This document shows, piece after piece, positions 53,108-62,759 of a stretch of 64,000 nucleotides of DNA. A program made the translations under genes and the position numbers. Numbering within the stretch: position 1 is the first letter of the stretch; each line of letters starts with the position of its first letter. Location: the NCBI GenBank assembly GCA_033765145.1, contig JANRIH010000032.1, forward strand, positions 248,001 through 312,000, read 5' to 3'. The notes beneath the pieces are model-generated. The model was not told the DNA's origin, did not search any database, and was given only the letters and a program-made list of their open reading frames with translations. Origin of the DNA: JAGVSR01 sp033765145. GTDB lineage: Bacteria > Pseudomonadota > Alphaproteobacteria > Rhizobiales > Hyphomicrobiaceae.

Positions 53108-53698
53108 ATGTCGAAAGCCGCCGAGGCGTTCCGCACCATCAGTGAAGTGGCCGACGATCTCGACGTGCCGAAGCACGTTCTGCGCTTTTGGGAAGCGAAA
53201 TTCCCGCAGATCCGCCCGATGAAGCGCGGCGGCGGCCGGCGCTACTACCGCCCCGAGGACATGGAACTCTTGCGCGGCATCCGCCATCTGCTCCACGCCG
53301 AGGGCTACACCATAAAAGGCGTGCAGAAGATCCTGCGGGAGCACGGCGTCGATCACGTCAAGGCCCATGCGGAACGTGCGCTGCCTCAGGCAAAAACCCG
53401 AGGACGCCGGACCGAGCCGGTCACGCCATCAACCGTCAAGCGCGATGCTGCGGCGCACAAGGAAATGCCGGAATCGGCCAGTGGATTGTCGGCGCAACAC
53501 GGCCCCGTGCCTGCGGATGGGAAAGGTCGCGACGCGCGCCGCCCCTCCCCCGGACCGTCCCTCTCCGCGAGGGGTGCCATCGAAGCCGCGATCGTGGAAC
53601 TCCGCGCGCTCCGCAAGGCCCTCACGAGCGAACCGGCGGGTGCGAAGTCTGAGAAGCACCCCGCAGTGCCAGCCCGCGCCCGCACGGCACGCGCTTGA
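53108..53698 (+). CDS. MerR family regulator (ihfA-linked)
   Basis: 196 residues. Winged helix: RTISEVADDLDVPKHVLRFWEAKF, then KRGGGRRYYRPEDMELL, and helix YTIKGVQKILREHG. The C-terminal ~100 residues are low-complexity Ala/Arg-rich and no effector-binding Cys is visible. This MerR-like gene follows ihfA in many alphaproteobacteria. The stop overlaps the next gene's TTG start. Confidence 0.9.
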   Translation: MSKAAEAFRTISEVADDLDVPKHVLRFWEAKFPQIRPMKRGGGRRYYRPEDMELLRGIRHLLHAEGYTIKGVQKILREHGVDHVKAHAERALPQAKTRGRRTEPVTPSTVKRDAAAHKEMPESASGLSAQHGPVPADGKGRDARRPSPGPSLSARGAIEAAIVELRALRKALTSEPAGAKSEKHPAVPARARTARA

Positions 53699-54483
53699 AC
53701 GAACGAGCGGCGGCACCGGAAACCGGCCACGAACCCATTCGGCCCGCGACCGAGGTCTGGTTCGCCGATCTCGACGCCGCGGCCCCCGCCCTTGCCGAAC
53801 TCGATCGGCGAGCGGCCCTTGTTGATCAGCGGGAATGTGCCACTCTTACCAGTGAGTACGGCGCCACATCCACGCGAAAACTGGCGGCCCGCCGTGCGCT
53901 ACGGTTCGCAATCCACGTCCAATTCGGTGAGAGCTTCCGCGCCCGGCCCATCGTGCTAGGTCCCCGCGGAAAGCCCGCGATCGATGGCCTTCCCGGTGAT
54001 TTCAGCCTTTCACATTCCGGCCGATGGCTCCTGATCGCGACGACGCGCGCACCACGCATCGGCGTCGATCTCGAAGCCGAACGCCCATCAGCGCGTCCGG
54101 TCTCTATGAGCCGCGCGCGTCAGGACGCGATCGTAGCCGCGGCCCGTCTCGTTGCGACTGAGCCTCCTGCCATCACGGACTTCTTCGTGGCCTGGGTCCA
54201 TCTCGAAGCGGTCGCGAAAGCGACCGGACTCGGCATCGGCCCGACGCTCTCGGCACTCGGCGTGCGTGGTCGTGTTCCGTCGGCCGTGCCGCCTCCCGAG
54301 GGCTGGCCCCGCGCCGCGACGCTCGACCTCGGCGCGCTCGAACCTCGGCCCGTTGCCGGTTTGCGGGCAGCGATCGCAGGGAATGCCGCCGTCACGGATG
54401 GCCCGCTCGTGATCCGCCGGCTCCCGGACACCGCCGCCGACCTGGAACGGCTGCTGGCGTCGTCGCGCGTGGCCGCCGGGTAG
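53695..54483 (+). CDS. 4'-phosphopantetheinyl transferase superfamily protein
   Basis: 262 residues with a TTG start overlapping the MerR stop by 4 nt. Sfp-like core: DFSLSHSGRWLLIA, the Mg-binding IGVDLEAERP, and WVHLEAVAKATGLG, where the usual Lys-Glu pair (WxxKEAxxK) reads HLEAVAK, a small deviation. Transfers phosphopantetheine from CoA to a carrier protein Ser. The carrier served is not evident; there is no NRPS/PKS nearby. Confidence 0.85.
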   Translation: MNERAAAPETGHEPIRPATEVWFADLDAAAPALAELDRRAALVDQRECATLTSEYGATSTRKLAARRALRFAIHVQFGESFRARPIVLGPRGKPAIDGLPGDFSLSHSGRWLLIATTRAPRIGVDLEAERPSARPVSMSRARQDAIVAAARLVATEPPAITDFFVAWVHLEAVAKATGLGIGPTLSALGVRGRVPSAVPPPEGWPRAATLDLGALEPRPVAGLRAAIAGNAAVTDGPLVIRRLPDTAADLERLLASSRVAAG

Positions 54484-55050
54484 TCGAAGGCCAGTGGTGG
54501 AGGGCCCACATTGGAATGGCGGAAGTGGAAGGGAAAGCGCGCTGTTGGCGAAATCGGAAATCTAGATCCCGATCGCTTCGGACCCGATCAATCCGAAGCG
54601 TCGATCGTCGGTCGAAAAAAAGGCTGGAACGCGTCACCGGTTCCATCAAAAAAAGTTGACGCGTTCTCGGTCCACCACGCGACGAAAGGCACCACGCTTC
54701 TTTGCGGATCCGAGGAGAGGCGATTTTGCGGGACACCCGAACCGTTGCCGATCTTGCCCGAGCTTGGACTGTCGATGCGTCTGCGGGCGAGGGGCTCATG
54801 CGAGGGGCTTGCGCGAATGTCCGGCGCGTGTCTGACACCGGTGTCAGAAACCGGTACCGATCGCCAGTCTCAGAAGCGGGTTCCGAGTACGGTGTCAGAC
54901 ACACGTGAAAGACACGGGCTCCCGCTGCCGTGTCAGACGCCGGAACGCGAGAAACCCGCCCCTGGCGCCGGAAACCTCACGGCCACAGGCCCTTCCCCCA
55001 GCCAATCCGCCGTTGACCTGCCGCCAAGGACGGTGCATGAGAAGCCCCTT
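54484..55050. other. 567-bp interval before tRNA-Pro containing a cluster of GTGTCAGA palindromic elements
   Basis: No supported gene. Between 54831 and 54938 there are repeated GTGTCAGA or TCTGACAC octamers, including a perfect 18-bp palindrome, listed separately. Confidence 0.5.
54831..54848. repeat. Perfect 18-bp palindrome TCTGACACCGGTGTCAGA
   Basis: Self-complementary across 54831-54848. The half-site GTGTCAGA recurs downstream near 54892 and 54930 in direct orientation. Such elements are reminiscent of REP-like repeats or a multi-site operator. Confidence 0.7.
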
Positions 55051-55128
55051 CGGAGCGTAGCGCAGCCTGGTTAGCGCACCAGTCTGGGGGACTGGGGGTC
55101 GGAGGTTCAAATCCTCTCGCTCCGACCA
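55051..55128 (+). tRNA. tRNA-Pro (anticodon GGG)
   Basis: Acceptor stem CGGAGCG / CGCTCCG with ACCA encoded, D-arm containing GGTTAGC, anticodon stem CCAGT / ACTGG around loop CTGGGGG (anticodon GGG), and T-arm with GGTTCAAATCC. A pyrimidine-rich run follows the gene. Confidence 0.96.
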
Positions 55129-55423
55129 ATTTCTCTTTTTCCAACTCCAAGCGCGCTCTGGGCCGACCGTGGGCATTGAGAGCGTTTGCCGCCGGACCAC
55201 CCTCGGCGCGCTGAGCGGTCGTGTCCGCTCGGTTGAAGCGGACCACCCCCACCGTCGCCCTAAGACGTCTCCCGTGTCGCAATTTGGAAAGTCGGCGTCT
55301 CGCTCGTCGGGGCCCGCGCGCGGCGACGCTCTAAGCTCCGCCCCACGACATCGAACGCGGCCCCGGGCACGACGCGAAGCGACGCGACGCCCCGCCCATC
55401 CGGCCGCCACGCGGGGGCACCAC

Positions 55424-56677
55424 GTGAAAAAAGACTATTCGATCTGGTCGCTCCTGAAGCACGGTCTCTCCCACCATGAGGGCTGGGACCCGGCCTGGAC
55501 GAGCCCGCCGCCCCAGAAGAGCTATGACGTCGTGATCGTCGGCGCGGGCGGGCACGGCCTCGCGACCGCCTACTATCTCGCCAAGGAACACGGCATAAAA
55601 AACATCGCCGTTCTCGAGAAGGGCTATCTCGGCGGCGGCAACACGGCGCGCAATACCACGATCGTGCGCTCGAACTACCTCTGGGACGAAGCGGCCCTCC
55701 TCTACGAGCATTCGCTGAAACTCTGGGAAGGGCTGACGCAGGACTTGAATTTCAACGTGATGTTCAGCCAGCGCGGCGTCTTCAATCTCGGCCACACGCT
55801 GCAGGACATGCGCGACATCGAGCGGCGCGTGAACGCCAACAACCTGAACGGCATCGACGCCCTCGTCCTCGATGCGCGCGAGGTGAAGGCCCGCATTCCC
55901 CTGATCGACATTTCGGCGAGCCGCCGATTCCCGATCCTCGGCGCGAGCTTCCAGCCTCGTGCGGGCGTGGCGCGCCATGATGCGGTCGCGTGGGGTTTCG
56001 CGCGCGCCGCGAGCCGGCACGGCGTCGACATCATCGAGAATTGCGAAGTCCGCGGCATGGATATCGAAGGCGGCCGCATCAAGGGTCTCGAGACGAGCCG
56101 CGGCTACATCGGGGCCGAGCGCGTTGGTTGCGTCGCGGCCGGGCATTCGACAGTACTCGCGCGGATGGCCGGCATCCGCCTGCCGCTCGAAAGCCATCCG
56201 TTGCAGGCTTTCGTTTCGGAAAGCCTGAAGCCGGTGCTCGACACCGTCGTCATGTCGAATGCCGTCCACGGCTACTTGAGCCAGTCCGACAAGGGCGAAC
56301 TCGTCATCGGCGCGGGCATCGATCATTACTTGAGCTACACGCAGCGCGGCAGTCCGCACGTCATCACCCACACCGCCGCCGCGATCATCGAGATGTTCCC
56401 GATGTTCTCGCGCGTCCGCATGAACCGCCAGTGGGGCGGCATCGTCGACGTCGCGCCCGACGCCTGCCCGATCATCAGCAAGACCAAGGTAAAGGGTCTC
56501 TACTTCAATTGCGGCTGGGGGACGGGCGGCTTCAAGGCGACACCGGGCTCGGGCAACGTTTTCGCCCACACGATCGCGATGGACGAGCCCCACCCGCTCA
56601 ATCGCGCCTTCTCCATCGAGCGCTTCTCGACCGGACATCTGATCGACGAGCACGGCGCCGCTGGCGTCGCTCACTGA
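55424..56677 (+). CDS. soxB: Sarcosine oxidase beta subunit
   Basis: 417 residues from the GTG at 55424 (GGGGG upstream); the frame continues upstream to 55169 without similarity. Begins KKDYSIWSLLKHGLSHHEGW, then the FAD motif VVIVGAGGHGLATAYYL and the NTARNTTIVRSNY block. Catalytic flavoprotein subunit of the heterotetrameric enzyme that demethylates sarcosine to glycine with H2O2 and methylene-THF or formaldehyde. First gene of soxBDAG. Confidence 0.95.
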   Translation: MKKDYSIWSLLKHGLSHHEGWDPAWTSPPPQKSYDVVIVGAGGHGLATAYYLAKEHGIKNIAVLEKGYLGGGNTARNTTIVRSNYLWDEAALLYEHSLKLWEGLTQDLNFNVMFSQRGVFNLGHTLQDMRDIERRVNANNLNGIDALVLDAREVKARIPLIDISASRRFPILGASFQPRAGVARHDAVAWGFARAASRHGVDIIENCEVRGMDIEGGRIKGLETSRGYIGAERVGCVAAGHSTVLARMAGIRLPLESHPLQAFVSESLKPVLDTVVMSNAVHGYLSQSDKGELVIGAGIDHYLSYTQRGSPHVITHTAAAIIEMFPMFSRVRMNRQWGGIVDVAPDACPIISKTKVKGLYFNCGWGTGGFKATPGSGNVFAHTIAMDEPHPLNRAFSIERFSTGHLIDEHGAAGVAH

Positions 56678-56695
56678 GCCGAGGAAAGATCAGAC

Positions 56696-56995
56696 ATGTT
56701 TCTTCTGAGATGCCCCCACTGCCAGGACGTCCGCGAGGAGGAGGAGTTCAGCTACGGCGGCGAAGCCTTCATCGCACGGCCGGCCGAGCCAGAGAAGCTG
56801 TCCGACGAAGCGTGGGGCGACTACCTCTTCATGCGCAAGAACCCCAAGGGCTGGCACTGGGAGATGTGGGGACATTCCGCCGGTTGCCGGAAGTTCTTCG
56901 TCGTCAAGCGCAACACCGCGACCCATGCCATCGAAGGATCGTGGACGCTCGCGGACGGACGCAAGGCCTATGACGCGGAAGGGAGCGGCGCATGA
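56696..56995 (+). CDS. soxD: Sarcosine oxidase delta subunit
   Basis: 99 residues. Zinc ligands CPHC at residues 6-9 and His plus Cys in HSAGCRKFF; RPAEPEKLSDEAWGDYLFMRKN is the family core. Structural zinc subunit. Stop overlaps the soxA start (ATGA). Confidence 0.95.
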   Translation: MFLLRCPHCQDVREEEEFSYGGEAFIARPAEPEKLSDEAWGDYLFMRKNPKGWHWEMWGHSAGCRKFFVVKRNTATHAIEGSWTLADGRKAYDAEGSGA

Positions 56996-59900
56996 CCGGC
57001 TCCCGCTACGAGCACGAAAACGCGCGGATCGATTTCTCGCGCTCGCTGTCGTTCTCCTTCGACGGCCGGAGCTATCGCGGCTATGAGGGCGACACGCTTG
57101 CCTCCGCCCTCCTCGCGAACGGCGTCCGCATGATGGCGCGGAGCTTCAAGTACGGCCGGCCGCGCGGCATCGTTGGCGCGGGCGCTGAAGAGCCGAATGC
57201 GCTCGTGCAGGTCGAACGCGGTGCAGTGACGATCCCGAACCTGAAGGCGACGCAGGTCGAGCTTTACGACGGGCTCCGCGCCTTCCGCACGAGCGGATCG
57301 CCGTCGCTGTCGTTCGACTTGAAAAGCTTCGTCGGCCCGTTCACGCGCTTCATGCCGGCGGGATTCTACTACAAGACGTTCCACGTGCCGTGGATGTGGC
57401 GCGCGATCGAGCCCGTGATCCGCAAGGCGGCGGGCTATGGCGAGGCCCCGCGCGATCCCGATCCCGACATCTACGATCACGTCCATCACCATGTGGATGT
57501 TCTCGTCGTTGGAGGCGGCGCGGCCGGCCTTCTCGCGGCGACCATTGCGGCTCGCGCAGGCCTCCATGTCATGCTCCTCGACGAGCAGAAGGAATTGGGC
57601 GGCTGGCTCAGGTCCGCGCCCTCGACGACGATCGGCGGACTGCCGGCGCGCACCTGGATCGATGCGCGCACGTCCGAACTCGACGGCCTCGCGCAGGTCA
57701 CGGTCCTTCGGCGGACGAGCGCCTATGCGCTTCACGACATGGGTCTCGTCGAGGCGGTCGAGCAGCGCCAGGATCACGTGGCCCCGGACGGCCGCGACGC
57801 GACGGCGCCGCGTCAGCGCCTCCATCGCATTCGCGCCGACCGCATCGTCCTCGCGACCGGCGCCATCGAGCGGCCGCTCGTGTTCGGCAACAACGACCTG
57901 CCCGGCATCCTGACGGCGGCCGCAATCACGACCTACTTGAACCGCTACGGCGTGCTCGTCGGCCAGAACATCCTCCTCCAGACCAACAATGACGGCGTCT
58001 ATGACGGCGCAATTGACCTCGCCCGAGCCGGCGCTCGCCTGACGATCGCGGACGCCCGGAGCGAGATCGATCCCGGTCGCAAGTCCCGCGCGGAAGCGTC
58101 CGGGATCGACGTGCGGACAGGGCATGTCATCGCCCACGCCTTCGGCTGGCGAGCGGTCAAGGGCGCGAAACTCATCAGGATCGGCGCGGACGGCGCAGTC
58201 CTCCCCGATGGCGGCGATGTGGTTGTCTGCGACGCGATTGGGTCCTCCGGCGGGCTTTCCCCGACGGTCCATCTCTATTGCCACGACGGCGGCCGGCCCC
58301 AATGGGACGAGAACCGCCTCGCGTTCGTCGTCCCTGAAGCGGGTCGCGCCGCAGCCGGCATCTACTGTGCCGGCGCCGTGACGGGCGCCTTCGCGCTCGG
58401 TGAGGCCCTGACACAAACGGCCAAGGTCGCGAACGAAGCCGTGGTTGCCTCGGGCAAATCCCGCGTAACGCTCGATTTTGACCTCGCGACGGACGAGCTG
58501 GCCCACGCTCCCGCTCGCCGCATCTTCCGCCTGCCAGATGGCGAGGCCGAGGGTCATGGCAAGAAGGCGTTCGTCGATTTCCAGAACGACGTCACCGCGG
58601 CCGACATCCATCTCGCCGTGCGAGAGAACTACCGCTCGATCGAGCACATCAAGCGTTACACCGCTCTGGGCTTCGGCACCGATCAGGGCAAGCTCTCGAA
58701 CGTCAACGGGTTTGCGATCGCCGCCGACGCACTCGGAAAGTCGATCCCCGAGGTTGGGACGACGACCTATCGTCCCGCCTATTCGCCCGTGACGTTCGGC
58801 ACGCTCGCGGGCGCCCACGCCGACGCGACGTTCGAGCCGAAGCGCTATACCGCCATGCACCCGAGCCACGTCGCGCGCGGCGCGCTCTTCGAGCCGGTCG
58901 GGCAGTGGCTGCGTCCTTGGTATTTCCCAAAGGACGGCGAAGATCTCGACGCCGCCGTCCGCCGCGAATGCCTCGCCGCGCGCAATTCCGTTGCGATGAT
59001 GGACGCCTCGACCCTCGGCAAGATCGACCTCAAAGGAAAGGACGTCCGCGAGTTCCTGAACCGCGTCTACGCCAATGCCTGGACGCAACTGGCGCCTGGC
59101 AAGTGCCGCTATGGCCTCATGCTCGACGAGAACGGCATGGTGATGGACGACGGCGTCACAGCCTGCATCGCCGACGATCATTTTCTGATGACGACGACGA
59201 CCGGCGGCGCCGCACGCGTCATGACCTGGCTCGAGAAGTGGCATCAGACCGAATGGCCCGACCTCGACGTCTTCATGACGTCGGTCACGGATCACTGGGC
59301 GACGGCCTCGGTCGTCGGCCCGAAGAGCCGCGCCGTGCTCGAAAAAGTGTGCCCCGATGTCGACCTCTCTCCATCCGCGTTCAAGTTCATGGACTGGCGC
59401 GAGGGCACGGTCGCGGGTGTTCCGGCCCGCGTCTTCCGCATCAGCTTCTCGGGCGAACTCGCGTTCGAGGTGAACGTCGACGCGGGCTACGGCCGTCACG
59501 TCTGGGAAGCGCTGATGGAAGCGGGCCGCGCGTTCGACATCACGCCCTACGGCACCGAGACAATGCACGTGCTCCGCGCGGAAAAGGGCTTTATCATCGT
59601 CGGGCAGGATACCGACGGCTCCATGACGCCCCTGGACCTCGACATGGCCTGGGCCGTGTCGATGAAGAAGCCGGGGAGCTTCATCGGCAAGCGCTCATTC
59701 GCGAGAAGCGACACCGCGCGCACGGACCGCAAGCAACTCGTCGGATTGCTGACCGATGATCCCGATGTCGTTCTGCAGGAAGGCGCGCAGATCATCGAGA
59801 GCTGGCCCGCCGCGCTGCCCGTCCCCATGCTCGGACACGTCACGTCGAGCTATTGGAGCGCGACCCTCGGCCGCTCGATCGCCATGGCTGTCGTCAAGGA

Positions 59901-60039
59901 TGGCATCGCACGCCGCAAGCCCGATGGCGTCGCCGCGGGCCGTGACATCGTCTACGCCTGGGCAGGCGGCAAGGCGCACAAAGTCAAGATCGTCTCGCCC
60001 GTGTTCGTCGATCCCGAGGGAGCGCGCCAGAATGTCTGA
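56992..60039 (+). CDS. soxA: Sarcosine oxidase alpha subunit
   Basis: 1015 residues. N-terminal FSFDGRSYRGYEGDTLASAL (ferredoxin-like), NAD-binding VLVVGGGAAGLLAATIAARAG at about residue 168, a second dinucleotide-binding region, and a C-terminal GcvT-like THF-binding domain (from about residue 620, with ATSVVGPKSRAVLE). Channels the methyl carbon to tetrahydrofolate. Overlaps soxG by 8 nt. Confidence 0.95.
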   Translation: MTGSRYEHENARIDFSRSLSFSFDGRSYRGYEGDTLASALLANGVRMMARSFKYGRPRGIVGAGAEEPNALVQVERGAVTIPNLKATQVELYDGLRAFRTSGSPSLSFDLKSFVGPFTRFMPAGFYYKTFHVPWMWRAIEPVIRKAAGYGEAPRDPDPDIYDHVHHHVDVLVVGGGAAGLLAATIAARAGLHVMLLDEQKELGGWLRSAPSTTIGGLPARTWIDARTSELDGLAQVTVLRRTSAYALHDMGLVEAVEQRQDHVAPDGRDATAPRQRLHRIRADRIVLATGAIERPLVFGNNDLPGILTAAAITTYLNRYGVLVGQNILLQTNNDGVYDGAIDLARAGARLTIADARSEIDPGRKSRAEASGIDVRTGHVIAHAFGWRAVKGAKLIRIGADGAVLPDGGDVVVCDAIGSSGGLSPTVHLYCHDGGRPQWDENRLAFVVPEAGRAAAGIYCAGAVTGAFALGEALTQTAKVANEAVVASGKSRVTLDFDLATDELAHAPARRIFRLPDGEAEGHGKKAFVDFQNDVTAADIHLAVRENYRSIEHIKRYTALGFGTDQGKLSNVNGFAIAADALGKSIPEVGTTTYRPAYSPVTFGTLAGAHADATFEPKRYTAMHPSHVARGALFEPVGQWLRPWYFPKDGEDLDAAVRRECLAARNSVAMMDASTLGKIDLKGKDVREFLNRVYANAWTQLAPGKCRYGLMLDENGMVMDDGVTACIADDHFLMTTTTGGAARVMTWLEKWHQTEWPDLDVFMTSVTDHWATASVVGPKSRAVLEKVCPDVDLSPSAFKFMDWREGTVAGVPARVFRISFSGELAFEVNVDAGYGRHVWEALMEAGRAFDITPYGTETMHVLRAEKGFIIVGQDTDGSMTPLDLDMAWAVSMKKPGSFIGKRSFARSDTARTDRKQLVGLLTDDPDVVLQEGAQIIESWPAALPVPMLGHVTSSYWSATLGRSIAMAVVKDGIARRKPDGVAAGRDIVYAWAGGKAHKVKIVSPVFVDPEGARQNV

Positions 60040-60673
60040 CACCGCGACGAAACCTCGCCTCGAAACGCCGCTCGCCCACTTGGGCCTCGCCGCCCGCGCC
60101 GAAAAGCCCGATACTGCACGCGGCGTCTGGGCGAACGAAGCGATCCCGCTTTCCGTCACCGTCCTGCGCGGCCTCGCGACCGACGCCGCGTTCCTCGCCC
60201 CCGCGACAGAGGCGCTGGGGGTGGAACTCCCCACGGCGCCGTGCACGCGCGTGAGCCGCGACGGCCGCACCGTTCTCTGGATCTCGCCCGACGAATGGAT
60301 GATCGTCGCGGATCGCGAACAAGGTTCTGATCTCCGCGCGCGCCTCGCGAAAGCGCTCGCCGGCCAGCGCCATCAGATCGTCGACAATTCCGGCGGCTTT
60401 ACGCTCCTGCGCCTGCAGGGCCGCAATGCGCGCGATGTCCTCGCTCACGTGACGGTGTTCGATCTCGACAGACTGAGGGGTGATCGCGTGGTCGGCACCA
60501 CGATCGGCAAGGCGACGGCGCACATTTTCGCCGAGCCGGGCGGCTACGGTCTCATCGTCCGCCGGAGCTATGCGGAGTACATCTGGGCATTCATCGAACG
60601 TGCGGCACGTCCCTACGGCTTCGGCGTCGCGCCATCGGGTGGTCCGCCCGTCGCGCCCGCTCCCGTGACCTAG
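60032..60673 (+). CDS. soxG: Sarcosine oxidase gamma subunit
   Basis: 213 residues. ATG within the end of soxA. GcvT-like small subunit: VLWISPDEWMIVADREQG, then FTLLRLQGRNARDVLAHVTVFDLD and FAEPGGYGLIVRRSYAEYIW. Completes the heterotetramer. Confidence 0.93.
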   Translation: MSDTATKPRLETPLAHLGLAARAEKPDTARGVWANEAIPLSVTVLRGLATDAAFLAPATEALGVELPTAPCTRVSRDGRTVLWISPDEWMIVADREQGSDLRARLAKALAGQRHQIVDNSGGFTLLRLQGRNARDVLAHVTVFDLDRLRGDRVVGTTIGKATAHIFAEPGGYGLIVRRSYAEYIWAFIERAARPYGFGVAPSGGPPVAPAPVT

Positions 60674-60693
60674 CGCCGGCAAGGAAGAGAGCG

Positions 60694-62757
60694 ATGCGAT
60701 ACCCGAACGTCTTCGCGCCGATCACACTCAACAAGCTCGCGCTTCCGAACCGGATCTATTCGACGGGGCACGCGGAAGTCTACGCCGAGCCGGGCGGCCT
60801 GCCGGGCGAACGCTTTATCGGCTACTACGTCGAGAAGGCGAAGGGCGGTCTCGGCATGGCGATCTGCGGCGGATCGAGCCCGGTATCGATCGACGTGCCG
60901 CAAGGCTCGTGGCGTCCCGTCAATCTCACGACCGACGCCGTCGTCGAGCCGATGGCGCGCCTCGCGGAGGCCGTCCACCGCCACGGCATGAAGATCATGA
61001 TCCAGGCGACTCACATGGGCCGCCGGTCGAACTATCAGGGCGACCCCTGGCCCCATCTCGTCTCTCCGAGTGGCATCCGCGAACCCGTGCATCGCGGCAA
61101 CGCCAAGGAAATCGAGATCGAGGACATCCGACGCATCCTCCGCGATTTCGCGAAGGCTGCCGCACGCGTCAAGGCGTCGGGTTTCGACGGCATCGAGATC
61201 TCCGCCGCCCATCAGCAGCTGATCGACCAGTTCTGGTCGCCCCGTTCCAACGCGCGATCCGATGAATGGGGCGGTAGCCTCGAAAACCGCATGCGCTTCG
61301 GTATCGAGGTCTTCAAGGCCGTACGCGCGGAGGTTGGTCGAGACTTCTGCGTCGGGATGCGCATGTGCGCCGACGAGTTCCACGACAACGGCTTGGATCA
61401 CGTGACCTGCAAAGAGATCGCGCAGGCGATGTGCGAAACGGGTCTCGTGGATTTCATCAGCGTCATTGGCTCGGGCGCAGATACGCACAACACGCTCGCC
61501 AACTGCATGCCGCCCATGGCGCTGCCGCCCGAGCCGTTCGTCTCCCTCGCCGCTGGAATCAGGTCCGTCGCGACGGTTCCGATCCTCCATGCTCAGGGCA
61601 TTCGCGACATCACCCAGGCCGAGCGCATCCTCGCCAACGGCCTGGTCGACATCGTGGGCATGACCCGCGCGCACATCGCCGACCCGCACATCCTGAACAA
61701 AGTGCGCGAAGGCCGCGAGGATCAGATCCGCCAGTGCGTCGGCGCGAATCACTGCATCGACCGCATGTATCTCGGCCAGGACACGCTCTGCATTCAGAAT
61801 GCCGCCACCTCGCGCGAGGCGACGATGCCTCACGTCATCACGCCGTCGAAAGGCAGGAAGCGCCGCGTCGTCGTCGTCGGCGCCGGGCCGGCGGGCCTCG
61901 AAGCGGCGCGCGTCTCGCGCTCGCGCGGGCACGACGTCGTGCTGTTCGAGAAGGCGCCGGCCGTCGGCGGCCAGATCAATCTCGCGGCAAAAGCGCCGCA
62001 GCGCGAGCAGATGGCCGGCATCGTCCGCTGGTTCGACATGGAGACGAAGCGCTTGGGCGTCGACCGCCGTCTCGGCGTCGAAGCGACACCCGCCATGATC
62101 ATGGACGAGAAGCCGGACGTCGTCGTCCTCGCCGTCGGCGGCACGAGCCACGCGGCGGAACGGCCGGATTGGGGCGTTTCTGAGGGACTGGCCGTCAGCG
62201 CCTGGGACATCCTGTCGGAGAAAGTCGCGCCGGCCGAAACCGTGCTCGTCTACGACGGAATCAGCACGCATGCGGGCTTCGGCGTCGCGGACTACGTCGC
62301 GAGCCGGGGCAGCGCAGTCGAGATCGTGACGCCCGACGTCAAGGTCGCCGACGACGTCGGCGGCACGACGTTCCCGATCTTCTATCGCCGCCTCTACGCG
62401 CAAGGCATCGTGCCGACGCCGAACCACACGCTCGAGCGCGTCTATGCCGAAGGGAACAAGCGGATCGCCGTCATCCGCAACGAATATACCCACGCACTCG
62501 AAGAGCGCGCCGTCGATCAGGTCGTGATCGAGAACGGCATTCGCCCTTCGACCGGGCTTTACTGGGCGTTGAAGGACAAGTCGCTCAATCGCGGCCAGAC
62601 CGATCTCGAAACGCTCTATGCCGCGCGACCCCAGCCCGCGCTCGACGAGGAGACGGGCGACGGCCGGTTCCTGCTGTTCCGCATCGGCGATTGCGTCTCG
62701 ATGCACAACATCCACGGCGCGATCTACGATGCGCTCCGCCTCTGCAAGGACTTCTGA
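60694..62757 (+). CDS. dgcA: Dimethylglycine demethylation flavoprotein DgcA
   Basis: 687 residues, GGAAGAGAG upstream. N-terminal FMN TIM barrel of the TMADH/Old Yellow Enzyme type (NRIYSTGHAEVYAEPGG, ATHMGRRSNYQGDPWPH), then the variant [4Fe-4S] ligand cluster CVGANHC followed by IDRMYLGQDTLC, typical of DgcA rather than CxGCNxC, and a C-terminal FAD/NAD domain with VVVVGAGPAGLEAARVS. Demethylates N,N-dimethylglycine to sarcosine. It lies directly before dgcB and after soxBDAG, which uses its product. Confidence 0.88.
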   Translation: MRYPNVFAPITLNKLALPNRIYSTGHAEVYAEPGGLPGERFIGYYVEKAKGGLGMAICGGSSPVSIDVPQGSWRPVNLTTDAVVEPMARLAEAVHRHGMKIMIQATHMGRRSNYQGDPWPHLVSPSGIREPVHRGNAKEIEIEDIRRILRDFAKAAARVKASGFDGIEISAAHQQLIDQFWSPRSNARSDEWGGSLENRMRFGIEVFKAVRAEVGRDFCVGMRMCADEFHDNGLDHVTCKEIAQAMCETGLVDFISVIGSGADTHNTLANCMPPMALPPEPFVSLAAGIRSVATVPILHAQGIRDITQAERILANGLVDIVGMTRAHIADPHILNKVREGREDQIRQCVGANHCIDRMYLGQDTLCIQNAATSREATMPHVITPSKGRKRRVVVVGAGPAGLEAARVSRSRGHDVVLFEKAPAVGGQINLAAKAPQREQMAGIVRWFDMETKRLGVDRRLGVEATPAMIMDEKPDVVVLAVGGTSHAAERPDWGVSEGLAVSAWDILSEKVAPAETVLVYDGISTHAGFGVADYVASRGSAVEIVTPDVKVADDVGGTTFPIFYRRLYAQGIVPTPNHTLERVYAEGNKRIAVIRNEYTHALEERAVDQVVIENGIRPSTGLYWALKDKSLNRGQTDLETLYAARPQPALDEETGDGRFLLFRIGDCVSMHNIHGAIYDALRLCKDF

Positions 62758-62759
62758 CC

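Noticed and set aside
56968..59568. 866-codon open frame on the minus strand opposite soxA
   Set aside because: Antisense shadow of a well-conserved gene with no protein-family features.
60670..62715. 681-codon open frame on the minus strand opposite dgcA
   Set aside because: Antisense shadow; the plus strand encodes the complete flavoprotein.
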